From JAHEEL01 sp964195545 (GTDB lineage Bacteria > Actinomycetota > Acidimicrobiia > Spongiisociales > UBA5794): a stretch of 18,937 bases of DNA. Shown here in pieces: positions 12,027 to 18,937 of the stretch (its first letter is position 1; every line of letters starts with the position of its first letter). The notes beneath the pieces are model-generated. The model worked only from the letters and a program-made list of their open reading frames with translations, ran no database searches and was not told the origin of the DNA. The position numbers were made by a program, and so were the translations under genes. Location of the stretch: assembly GCA_964195545.1 (NCBI GenBank), contig CAXMQQ010000076.1, positions 1-18,937 on the forward strand, written 5' to 3'.

Positions 12027-13271
12027 TCAGGGGGCACGGAACAAGAGCACCACGTTGTGCCCACCGAAACCGAACGAGTTACTCATGGCGTACTCCACTT
12101 CGACGTTCCGTGCGACCCCGGGAACGTAGTCGAGGTCGCACTCGGCGTCCGGATCCGTCAGGTTGATCGTCGGAGCGACGATGCCGTCTCTGATTGAGAG
12201 CACGCTGGCAACAGCCTCGATGGCTCCTGCACCGCCGAGCAGGTGCCCCGTCATCGATTTCGTCGACGAGATTGGCAGCCGGTAGGCGGTGTCTCCGAAC
12301 ACGGACTTGATGGCGATGGTCTCGGTGACGTCATTGGCCGCGGTCGACGTGCCATGCGCATTGATGTAGGAGACTTGCTCGGCAACGATCCCTGCATCGG
12401 CGAGTGCACTCTGCATCGCTCTGGCTGCACCGGCACCCCCGGGGCGGGGAAGCGTCACGTGGTAACCGTCGGCCGACATGCCGTATCCGACGAATTCGGC
12501 ATAGATGGTCGCTCCACGCTCGAGAGCGCGCTCGCGTTCTTCGAGAACGAGGGCCGCGGCCCCTTCGGACATGACGAAGCCATCCCGGCTCGCGTCAAAC
12601 GGCCGGCTGGCGCCCTGCGGGTCGTCGTTGCGGGTGCTCAGAGCCCTTGCCTGAGCGAAGCCGCCCATGCCGAACCGCGTGATGGCAGCGTCGGCTCCTC
12701 CTGCGAGCATCACATCAGCCGCACCACGAGTGATGATCGCTGCGGCATCGCCGATCGCGTTGGCCGAGGCGGCGCACGCGGTCACGGCCGTGGTGTTCGG
12801 TCCGTAGAGATTGAAGTCGATCGAGACTTGACCTCCCGCCAGGTTGGCGATGATCTTCGGGATTCCGAACGGACTCAAGCGATGCGGCCCCACCTCGAGC
12901 AGCGTGGTCAGTTCCTCTTCGAACGTGGCTACGCCTCCGATGCCCGAGCCAACGGCGACACCGGTTCGGTAGGCCGCCGGGTCATCGGGTTCGTGGGCGA
13001 TGCCGGCGTCACCGAGGGCTTCGCGTGCGGCGACCCAGAAGAGTTGGGCATACCGGTCCATCCGCCTCGCTTGACGCCGGGGCATGAACGCCTCGATGTC
13101 GAAGTCCGCGATCTCTCCTGCGATCTGAGACGACAAGTCCGAGGCGTCAATCAATGTGATCGCACTAATCCCAGACGTTCCACTCAGAAGACCACGCCAC
13201 GTGCTTTCGACATCACTGCCGACGGGGTTGATGGTGCCGAGGCCGGTGACGACAACGCGACGGTCATTCAT
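12027..13271 (-). CDS. fabF: 3-oxoacyl-[ACP] synthase II (FabF)
   Basis: Condensing enzyme that elongates acyl-ACP with malonyl-ACP in type II fatty-acid synthesis. The 414-residue product has the full thiolase-fold active site: Cys166 in AVTACAAS, His306 in NAHGTST, Lys338 in STKSMTGH and His343. The N-terminus VVVTGLGTINPVG and C-terminal NSFGFGGHN are canonical. The two-histidine arrangement identifies a FabF/FabB-type enzyme rather than FabH, and its length and the NAHGTST motif favour FabF. ATG 13271 has GGAG-containing sequence upstream in the 21-nt gap after acpP. It is the last gene of the fabD-fabH-fabG-acpP-fabF operon. Confidence 0.97.
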   Translation of the reverse strand: MNDRRVVVTGLGTINPVGSDVESTWRGLLSGTSGISAITLIDASDLSSQIAGEIADFDIEAFMPRRQARRMDRYAQLFWVAAREALGDAGIAHEPDDPAAYRTGVAVGSGIGGVATFEEELTTLLEVGPHRLSPFGIPKIIANLAGGQVSIDFNLYGPNTTAVTACAASANAIGDAAAIITRGAADVMLAGGADAAITRFGMGGFAQARALSTRNDDPQGASRPFDASRDGFVMSEGAAALVLEERERALERGATIYAEFVGYGMSADGYHVTLPRPGGAGAARAMQSALADAGIVAEQVSYINAHGTSTAANDVTETIAIKSVFGDTAYRLPISSTKSMTGHLLGGAGAIEAVASVLSIRDGIVAPTINLTDPDAECDLDYVPGVARNVEVEYAMSNSFGFGGHNVVLLFRAP

Positions 13272-13292
13272 GATGCGCTCCTACTCCTGCGG

Positions 13293-13538
13293 CTACGCGT
13301 TGAGCTTCGCCTCGACCAGGTCCACTGCCTCGCCGACCGTCGTGATCTGCTCGGCCTCTTCGTCGGGGATCTTCACCCCGAAGTTGTCCTCGAGGGCCAT
13401 GAGTAGTTCGACGACGCCGAGCGAGTCGACGTCGAGGTCCTCTTCGAATTTCGCGTCCAACCTGATGTCGTCCCGTTCGATCCCGAGCTCATCGACGAGA
13501 AGGTCGGTCAGCTTCGATTCGATCTCCGTGCGGTCCAT
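13293..13538 (-). CDS. acpP: Acyl carrier protein
   Basis: Carries growing acyl chains on a 4'-phosphopantetheine arm in fatty-acid synthesis. The acidic 81-residue product has the attachment site DSLGVVELLMALED with Ser39, and helix II and III features as in AcpP (FGVKIPDEEAEQI, TVGEAVDLVEAKL). ATG 13538 has AGGAGG in the 24-nt gap after fabG, a strong site suited to high ACP production. Its location between fabG and fabF fixes its role in the fatty-acid operon. Confidence 0.97.
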   Translation of the reverse strand: MDRTEIESKLTDLLVDELGIERDDIRLDAKFEEDLDVDSLGVVELLMALEDNFGVKIPDEEAEQITTVGEAVDLVEAKLNA

Positions 13539-13562
13539 TGATCCAGCCTCCTAGTAGTCGTT

Positions 13563-14297
13563 CTATAGGGCGAGACCACCGTCAACGACGAGTGTCTGCC
13601 CTGTTACGTATGCCGCGTCGTCGGAGGCAAGATAGCCCACCGCCGCCGCGATCTCCTCCGGACTTCCGAGGCGCCCGACGGCGACCCTGCTGGCCACCTC
13701 TTCGGCGATCTCGGTTCCGAGTTCTTCGGTCATGTCCGTCTCGATGAATCCAGGCGCAACGACGTTGACCGTGATGTTCCTCGATCCAATCTCTCTGGCG
13801 ATCGATTTCGAGAAACCGATGATCCCGGCCTTCGAGGCCGCGTAGTTCGCCTGCCCGGGATTTCCCGATATTCCGGAGATCGAACTGACCGAGATGATCC
13901 GACCCCACTTGGAGCGAAGCATGCCGCGCATCGCCGCCCGGGAACAGAGGTATACGGAGCGGAGATTCGTCTCGATGACTTGGTCCCAGGCTTCGGGCCC
14001 CATCCTCAGAAGCAGGTCATCGCGCGTGATCCCTGCGTTGTTGACGAGCACCTCGACCCGCCCGAGACGATCTTCGACGTCCGCGAACATCGCACTAACT
14101 GCGTCGGCGTCCCCGACGTCGGCCTGCACGGCTATCGCCGTGCCGCCACTCGCTGTGATCGCTTCGACAACGTCATCCGCTGCTGTGCTGTTCACGGCGT
14201 AGTTGACTGCGACTGCGTGACCGTCTGATGCAAGGCGCAGAGCGATCGCTCGGCCTATTCCACGCGATCCTCCCGTGACGAGCGCTACACGGCTCAT
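13563..14297 (-). CDS. fabG: 3-oxoacyl-[ACP] reductase (FabG)
   Basis: NADPH-dependent short-chain dehydrogenase that reduces 3-oxoacyl-ACP. The 244-residue product has the Rossmann motif TGGSRGIGRA (8-17), the NNAG motif (86-89), Asn111, and the catalytic Ser139, Tyr152 and Lys156 within SVSSISGISG and GNPGQANYAASK. The C-terminal YVTGQTLVVDGGLAL is typical of FabG. ATG 14297 overlaps the fabH stop by 4 nt (ATGA), so the two are translationally coupled. Confidence 0.97.
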   Translation of the reverse strand: MSRVALVTGGSRGIGRAIALRLASDGHAVAVNYAVNSTAADDVVEAITASGGTAIAVQADVGDADAVSAMFADVEDRLGRVEVLVNNAGITRDDLLLRMGPEAWDQVIETNLRSVYLCSRAAMRGMLRSKWGRIISVSSISGISGNPGQANYAASKAGIIGFSKSIAREIGSRNITVNVVAPGFIETDMTEELGTEIAEEVASRVAVGRLGSPEEIAAAVGYLASDDAAYVTGQTLVVDGGLAL

Positions 14298-15355
14298 CCG
14301 TACCTCGCTTCTTGGCGGTCGGTCATGATCTGGATTCCGGTTCGCTCGCTCGGAGGGAGCGCAGCGTCACTGACCGAGTCGGGAACGACCTTCTGCCCCC
14401 ACTGGATCGCGGTTGCACCCCAAGTCAGACCGGCCCCGAATGCGACGAGCACGAGCTTGGCGCCCGGCTTCAGGCGACCGCGGTCGATGGCCTCCGAAAG
14501 GGCGATCGGGATCGTGGCCGCCGACGTGTTGCCGTATGCGTCGATGTTGGTGTACACCTTGTCAGGATCGATCCCGAGACGCTTCGACGTGGCATCGATG
14601 ATCCTGATGTTCGCTTGATGAGGGATGAGCAGGTCCACGTCATCGATCGACCACCCTGCGTCGGCGAGCGCCTTCTCTGCTGCGACTTCCATGCCGACAA
14701 CCGCGCTCCTGAAGACTTCTCGACCATCCATAATGACCCGCACCGGCGAGGGGATCTCCATCCACGACGAACCGACACCTTCGATCGTCAAGGCACCAGC
14801 GAGCGTCCCATCCGATCCAACGTTGATCGATTGGATGCCCTCGTCGGTGTCGGAAGCTTCGAGGATGACCGCCCCGGATCCATCGCCGAACAGAACCGCG
14901 GTTTCGCGATTGTTGAGATCGAGATACGGGGTGAGTCGCTCGGAGCCGAGCAGAAGTATGCGACTGGCCGATCCTGTCGCGATGAGACCGTTGGCGAAGT
15001 TGAGGCCGTAGATGAAGCCCGTGCAACCCGCGTTGGTGTCGGTCGCTGCCGCGTTGACGGCGCCGAGCTTCGCTTGAAGGTGACACGCCATCGCAGGAAT
15101 GAACCGATCCGGGGTGCAGGTCGCGACGAGGATGTAATCCAGATCGGTTGCTTCCAAACCGGCAGCCTCGAGTGCGTGGCGTGCGGCGACCTCTGCCATG
15201 CTGGAGTTGTCAACGTGCGAAACCCTCCGCTGTCGGATGCCCGAACGGGTCGCGATCCACTCGTCCGACGTATCGATGACGGTCGCAAGGTCGTCGTTCG
15301 TCACTATCAGATCGGGGGTGCATCGGCCCCAGCCGGTGATCATCGCTCGCTTCAT
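14294..15355 (-). CDS. fabH: 3-oxoacyl-[ACP] synthase III (FabH)
   Basis: Starts fatty-acid synthesis by condensing acyl-CoA with malonyl-ACP. The 353-residue product has the Cys-His-Asn triad: Cys111 in TDTNAGCTGFIYGL, His246 in LIPHQANIRI, and Asn276 in DAYGNTSAA. The early segment VTNDDLATVIDTSDEWI is a FabH hallmark. A tail of about 35 residues after the usual GLTWGATAIQW end (through SDAALPPSERTG) makes it longer than the roughly 320-residue norm. Similar tails occur, from memory, in some other actinobacteria. ATG 15355 has GAGGAGG upstream; fabD ends 25 nt before it and fabG overlaps its end by 4 nt. Confidence 0.96.
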   Translation of the reverse strand: MKRAMITGWGRCTPDLIVTNDDLATVIDTSDEWIATRSGIRQRRVSHVDNSSMAEVAARHALEAAGLEATDLDYILVATCTPDRFIPAMACHLQAKLGAVNAAATDTNAGCTGFIYGLNFANGLIATGSASRILLLGSERLTPYLDLNNRETAVLFGDGSGAVILEASDTDEGIQSINVGSDGTLAGALTIEGVGSSWMEIPSPVRVIMDGREVFRSAVVGMEVAAEKALADAGWSIDDVDLLIPHQANIRIIDATSKRLGIDPDKVYTNIDAYGNTSAATIPIALSEAIDRGRLKPGAKLVLVAFGAGLTWGATAIQWGQKVVPDSVSDAALPPSERTGIQIMTDRQEARYG

Positions 15356-15380
15356 TCGTGTTCCTCCTCGGACAAGTCAG

Positions 15381-16313
15381 TCATTGTACGGACGGGTCGC
15401 TCACGACCGTGGCGATTCCGGCGAGATCGGATACGGCGTGCACGGTTGCCCCCTGGATCGTTCGTTTGACGAGTCCTGTCGTCATGTCCCCCGGTCCGAC
15501 GTGGATGAACGTGCCGATGCCATCCGCCGCCATCTGCTCAAGCGTCGCTGCGAACCGGACCGGCTTCACGAGTTGCTCTCCAAGTTGTCGAACCGGGTCA
15601 TCGACCGGTCGTCCCGTCGTGTTGGCATACACCGCGAATTCCGGCGTCGCGAAATCGGTGCTCTCGAGGGCAACCCTCAATCTCTGTGCAGCCGGATCCA
15701 TGTACGGGGAGTGGAACGCCCCGGCGACGTCGAGGGAAATCGCCCGGCGGATGCCGAGTGAGCGGGCGTTCTCGGTCAGCCATTCGATGTCCGGCCGGCT
15801 ACCGGCGAGCACGATCTGCGACGGCGTGTTGACGTTCGCGACCCAGAGCCGTCCACCGTCTGCTCGCCGATCGGCGGCAACACGTTCGGCGTGCTCGAGG
15901 TTGGCGCCGATGAGCGCCGCCATGCCGGATGGATCATTCTCCGATGGCGCGTCCGCCATCGCCCGGCCGCGCTCGGCGACGAGCGCTAGCCCGTCTTCGT
16001 AGGAGAGTGATCCCGCTGCCGCCAGCGCCGTGTACTCGCCGAGGGAGTGCCCGGCAGCTGCGGCAGGCGGGCTCGGAAGGGCATCCTTCAACGATTCCCA
16101 GAGCGCGAATGACACGGCGAAGAGCGCCGGTTGGGCATGTTCGGTCTTCGTGAGTTCTTCCTGAGGGCCGTAGCCGACAAGTGTCTCGAGGGACCATCCG
16201 AGGATGCGGTTGGCGGTCTCGACCAGCAGGTCGGGGCGTGCAGCGAAGAGGTCGGCTCCCATGCCGACCTTCTGACTCCCCTGGCCCGGGAACAAGATGG
16301 CGTATCTGGACAT
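15381..16313 (-). CDS. fabD: Malonyl-CoA:ACP transacylase (FabD)
   Basis: Transfers malonate from CoA to ACP to feed fatty-acid synthesis. The 310-residue product has LFPGQGSQKVGMG near the N-terminus, the nucleophile Ser90 in AAGHSLGEYTAL, a conserved arginine in VAERGRAM (115-117 region), and His201 in GAFHSPYM. The ending HVGPGDMTTGLVKR is also typical. ATG 16313 has GGAG about 9 nt upstream. It is the first gene of the fatty-acid operon, divergent from the glucan phosphorylase. The regulator of the operon is not in this window. Confidence 0.97.
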   Translation of the reverse strand: MSRYAILFPGQGSQKVGMGADLFAARPDLLVETANRILGWSLETLVGYGPQEELTKTEHAQPALFAVSFALWESLKDALPSPPAAAAGHSLGEYTALAAAGSLSYEDGLALVAERGRAMADAPSENDPSGMAALIGANLEHAERVAADRRADGGRLWVANVNTPSQIVLAGSRPDIEWLTENARSLGIRRAISLDVAGAFHSPYMDPAAQRLRVALESTDFATPEFAVYANTTGRPVDDPVRQLGEQLVKPVRFAATLEQMAADGIGTFIHVGPGDMTTGLVKRTIQGATVHAVSDLAGIATVVSDPSVQ

Positions 16314-16334
16314 CGGCGATCACTCCGCAGTGGT

Positions 16335-16385
16335 TCGGTGTACCGACCCCCGAGGTGTCGCGAGGGTTTCATTGTCGATTCGACA
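16335..16385. promoter_or_regulatory. Inverted repeats in the fabD-glgP divergent spacer, candidate operators
   Basis: TGTCGA-T-TCGACA (16373-16385) is a perfect 13-bp palindrome with a central T. TCGGT-GT-ACCGA (16335-16346) is a second, 12-bp inverted repeat. Both lie in the 108-bp spacer between the fabD and glgP start codons, where both promoters must be. I could not identify -35/-10 pairs with confidence. The odd-length palindrome fits a dimeric repressor site, for example of a fatty-acid or sugar regulator, but its owner is unknown. Confidence 0.45.
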
Positions 16386-16421
16386 CTACCCTCAGGAGCT
16401 ACCTCCCAGGAGTTCCTCCAC

Positions 16422-18554
16422 ATGATCGACCGTCGTTCTCAACTCAGCGCGTCTGTTCCAGTGGGACCCAAGGTTCCGCTCCGAATCCCGGACGAGTTCC
16501 TCAGACTCTATGACCTGTCCTACAACCTTTGGTGGTCGTGGGATCCATCCGGCAGGGATCTCTGGGGCCAGATCGACCCGCAGGCGTGGGCCGCCACGCA
16601 CAACCCCATCGGGATGCTCCAGGTGGTCGAACCGTCGACGTGGGAGGCGCTCGCCGCGAGCGGGAGCTTCAGCGAGGTCTACAGCGAGGTCGTTGAGCGG
16701 TTCGATCGCTATCTCTCGAGCGATCAGACCTGGTTCGACAGGAACCACGCCGGTAAACTCGATGGTCCGGTTGCGTACCTGTGCGCCGAGTACGGCATCA
16801 ACGAGAAGCTCCCCTTCTACTCCGGGGGTCTGGGCGTGCTCGCCGGTGACCACGTGAAATCCGCATCTGATCTCGGTATCCCCCTCATCGCCGTTGGTCT
16901 CCTCTATCGGCGAGGCTTCTTCCGCCAGGCCATCGATCCCGACGGTTGGCAGCAGCACACCTACCAGCGCCTCGAGATGCGGCGGCGTCCCATTCGAGAA
17001 GTGCTCGACCCCCACAGCGGACGCCCGCTTCGCGTGACGCTCTCCTTGAACGGTCGCGCGATCGCTATCGGGGCATGGAGAGTCGACGTCGGACGTGTCC
17101 CGCTGATCCTGCTCGACACGAACCTCCCTGAGAACGATCCCGCCGATCGACCGATCACGCACATCCTCTACGTACGGGGCCGGGAGGCGCGCTTCGCTCA
17201 GGAGACCGTGCTGGGAATCGGTGGGGCCAGAGTGCTGCAGGCGCTCGGTATCGACCCGGCGATGTGGCACGTCAATGAAGGACACGCTGCATTGAGCCTA
17301 TTGGAGCGATTGTCCTGGGAGATCGAGTCGGGAAAGGATCTCGAGACCGCGAAGCACTCGATCGCCGACCGAACACTATTCACCCTCCACACTCCCGTTC
17401 CCGCTGGGAACGAGATCTTCAGCCCTTCACTTGTGACGACTGCGCTTGAAGGCACGATCGAAGGCGTTGACATGGATACGCAGCGTGAACTCGCGAGAAG
17501 CGGATCCAACGATGGGTCCGTGTTCGACATGGGTGCGCTGGCCATTCGCTTGTCCGATCGCACAAATGGCGTCTCGATTCGCCATGCCGACATCGTGACC
17601 CGTGACTGGGGCGATCTCATCGGCGGGCCGGCGTTCGCTGTGACGAATGGTGTCCACCCGTCAACGTGGCTCGGTCAGTCCATGTGTCGCCTCGTCGAGG
17701 GTGCACTCGGTCGTGACTGGGCCGAACGCGCGAGCGAGCCAAAGATGTGGGAGACGATTCGGGACATCGACGACGAGCGTATCTGGAGCGCCCACGGTGC
17801 CCAACGCGAATTGATGACCCGCCGTCTCCGAACCCGTCTCCGTGAGGAGTACGCCCGCCACGGTGCTGGCTCCCGACGCCTCCGCTGGCTCAACGATCAG
17901 CTGCCTGCCGACCGACTCACCATCGGATTCGCCCGGCGATTCGCCACCTACAAGCGGGCCGGGATGCTTTTCACCGATCCTGACCGGCTCGAAGCGATTC
18001 TCAGGGACCCCGAGCGACCCGTCCAACTCGTGTTCGCCGGGAAGGCACATCCCGCTGATCGAGACGGGCAGGCGCTCATCAAACGGGTCTTCGAGATGTC
18101 ACAGAACCCGAGATACGAGGGTCACCTGTTCTTCATCGAGGACTACAACCTGCGTCTCGGCAGGACTCTGGTTACCGGTTCAGACGTGTGGCTCAACACG
18201 CCGGTTCCGCCTCGCGAAGCAAGCGGTACGTCAGGGATGAAGTCGGCCGCGAACGGCGGCTTGAACCTCAGCGTGTTGGACGGCTGGTGGGCGGAAGGCT
18301 TCGATGGAACGAACGGATGGGGGTTCGCCGAGCACTCCTCTTCCGACGCGGAGGACGCCGACAACCTGTACCGCTTGCTCGAAACGGAGGTCGTTCCGAC
18401 CTTCTACGATCGGAACCAGGCAGGACTCCCCCTGCCGTGGATCGCCATGATGAAGTCCGCCATGATCACCGGCCTCTCCAAGTTCTCAACGCATCGCATG
18501 CTGAGGGACTACACCGAAAAGGCCTACCTGCCCCTCGGAAGGCGCGAGCACTAG
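16422..18554 (+). CDS. glgP: Alpha-glucan (glycogen/maltodextrin) phosphorylase
   Basis: PLP-dependent enzyme that releases glucose-1-phosphate from alpha-1,4-glucans. The 710-residue product matches the shorter bacterial type of phosphorylase. It starts with the DLSYNLWWSWDP motif typical of that type, followed by AYLCAEYGINEKLPFYSGGLGVLAGDH (split here: AYLCAEYGINEKLPFYS, then GGLGVLAGDHVK), WHVNEGHAALS, FARRFATYKRAGML, and the PLP site EASGTSGMKSAANGG with Lys607. The active-site set appears complete. ATG 16422 has AGGAG 9 nt upstream; the longer open frame from 16131 runs antisense through fabD and is rejected. The gene is divergent from the fatty-acid operon and convergent with an aminotransferase, with the two stop codons sharing CTAG. 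Confidence 0.95.
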   Translation: MIDRRSQLSASVPVGPKVPLRIPDEFLRLYDLSYNLWWSWDPSGRDLWGQIDPQAWAATHNPIGMLQVVEPSTWEALAASGSFSEVYSEVVERFDRYLSSDQTWFDRNHAGKLDGPVAYLCAEYGINEKLPFYSGGLGVLAGDHVKSASDLGIPLIAVGLLYRRGFFRQAIDPDGWQQHTYQRLEMRRRPIREVLDPHSGRPLRVTLSLNGRAIAIGAWRVDVGRVPLILLDTNLPENDPADRPITHILYVRGREARFAQETVLGIGGARVLQALGIDPAMWHVNEGHAALSLLERLSWEIESGKDLETAKHSIADRTLFTLHTPVPAGNEIFSPSLVTTALEGTIEGVDMDTQRELARSGSNDGSVFDMGALAIRLSDRTNGVSIRHADIVTRDWGDLIGGPAFAVTNGVHPSTWLGQSMCRLVEGALGRDWAERASEPKMWETIRDIDDERIWSAHGAQRELMTRRLRTRLREEYARHGAGSRRLRWLNDQLPADRLTIGFARRFATYKRAGMLFTDPDRLEAILRDPERPVQLVFAGKAHPADRDGQALIKRVFEMSQNPRYEGHLFFIEDYNLRLGRTLVTGSDVWLNTPVPPREASGTSGMKSAANGGLNLSVLDGWWAEGFDGTNGWGFAEHSSSDAEDADNLYRLLETEVVPTFYDRNQAGLPLPWIAMMKSAMITGLSKFSTHRMLRDYTEKAYLPLGRREH

Positions 18555-18937
18555 TCCTTGAGGAGGTCGAGCGCGTTGCGGATCCCGCGAACGGCCTGAG
18601 CGACGCGCTGGTCGTTCTCGACGAGAGCGAAACGCACGTGACCGTCGCCGGAAGGGCCGAAGCCGATGCCGGGACTCACGGCCACCTTTGCCTCGTCGAG
18701 GAGGTACAGGGCGAAGCTCAGTGAGTCCATGTGACGGTACGGCTCGGGGATCCTCGCCCAGATGAACATTGTGCTCTTCGGCTTCTCGATCTCCCAACCG
18801 AACCGGTTGAGTCCGTCGACCAGGATGTCCCGACGCCGCTTGTAGATATCGACAACCTCAGAAACGTAGTCGTCGCATTCGTTCAGCGCGATGATCGATG
18901 CGATCTGGATGGGCTGGAACGTCCCGTAGTCGAGGTA
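18551..18937 (-). CDS. alaC: AlaC-type alanine aminotransferase, C-terminal part
   Basis: PLP-dependent class I/II aminotransferase; only the last 128 residues lie in the window and the frame is open at 18937. The segment starts YLDYGTFQPIQIASIIALN and continues with YKRRRDILVDGLNRFGWEIE, FIWARIPEPY and VSPGIGFGPSGDGHVRFALVEN. It closely follows the C-terminal domain of Escherichia coli AlaC (glutamate-pyruvate aminotransferase) as I remember it. The arginine in HVRFAL is the conserved substrate-carboxylate ligand. The PLP lysine is outside the window. A related class (LL-diaminopimelate or methionine aminotransferase) cannot be excluded from this fragment. Its TAG stop (18553-18551) overlaps that of glgP. 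Confidence 0.85.
   Translation of the reverse strand, partial: YLDYGTFQPIQIASIIALNECDDYVSEVVDIYKRRRDILVDGLNRFGWEIEKPKSTMFIWARIPEPYRHMDSLSFALYLLDEAKVAVSPGIGFGPSGDGHVRFALVENDQRVAQAVRGIRNALDLLKD

Noticed and set aside
12243..13406. 387-codon open frame on the plus strand opposite fabF
   Set aside because: It is fully antisense to fabF and acpP, shows no recognisable motifs, and has the Arg/Gly/Asp-rich composition expected of an antisense frame in GC-rich DNA.
14312..15469. 385-codon open frame on the plus strand opposite fabH
   Set aside because: It is antisense to fabH, whose catalytic residues are all present; the composition is typical of a shadow frame.
16131..16421. N-terminal extension of glgP
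   Set aside because: It is antisense to fabD, and the ATG at 16422 has a good ribosome-binding site and the expected N-terminus.

Overview
The window is a GC-rich stretch of ordinary chromosome with many GTG starts. It most likely comes from a member of the Actinomycetota; an uncultured Acidimicrobiia-like lineage is my best guess. The support is a DUF3040 membrane protein, a MoxR / DUF58 / transglutaminase operon near mraZ-rsmH, and actinobacterial-looking promoters, some with leaderless-type start sites. I see no tRNA, rRNA, CRISPR array, insertion sequence or prophage. Genes are packed tightly, and no gene-free stretch exceeds about 180 bases.

Left end (1-1000, minus strand): the start of the division and cell-wall cluster, with mraZ followed by the 5' part of rsmH, which runs off the window. 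This is the most interesting part of the sequence. mraZ sits behind a sigma-70-like promoter covered by five GTG(G) boxes at exact 10-bp spacing, the layout of an MraZ operator. The 144-nt mraZ-rsmH gap encodes two strong RNA hairpins. The second closes with a 14-bp helix that buries the rsmH ribosome-binding site directly before its start codon.

Middle left (1055-4308): a ketopantoate-reductase-like protein and a UspA-like protein (plus strand), an HNH endonuclease-like protein (minus), a small serine-recombinase-like protein that has lost its catalytic serine and arginines (plus), and two short genes of unknown function (minus). Convergent neighbours overlap at their 3' ends by 23 and 46 bp.

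Middle (4309-9004, plus): a 172-bp spacer with heptad tandem repeats and a hairpin, then MoxR ATPase - DUF58 - TgpA-like transglutaminase, a conserved operon thought to act in envelope protein assembly or processing. From memory, these genes and DUF3040 lie next to mraZ in other actinobacteria; here they are separated from it by the six genes above.

Middle right (9033-11893): a MerR-type regulator, DUF3040 and dinB (minus), then a histidine phosphatase (plus) divergent from dinB with only 29 bp between the start codons.

Right (12027-18937): a complete type II fatty-acid synthase operon on the minus strand, transcribed fabD-fabH-fabG-acpP-fabF. A glycogen/alpha-glucan phosphorylase (plus) diverges from it across a 108-bp region holding a 13-bp perfect palindrome. 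The window ends in the C-terminal part of an AlaC-type aminotransferase (minus), whose stop codon shares a CTAG with the phosphorylase stop.

I found no clear new defence or mobile system. The best leads for new biology are the rsmH leader structure and the catalytically dead recombinase-like protein with its paired promoter motifs.
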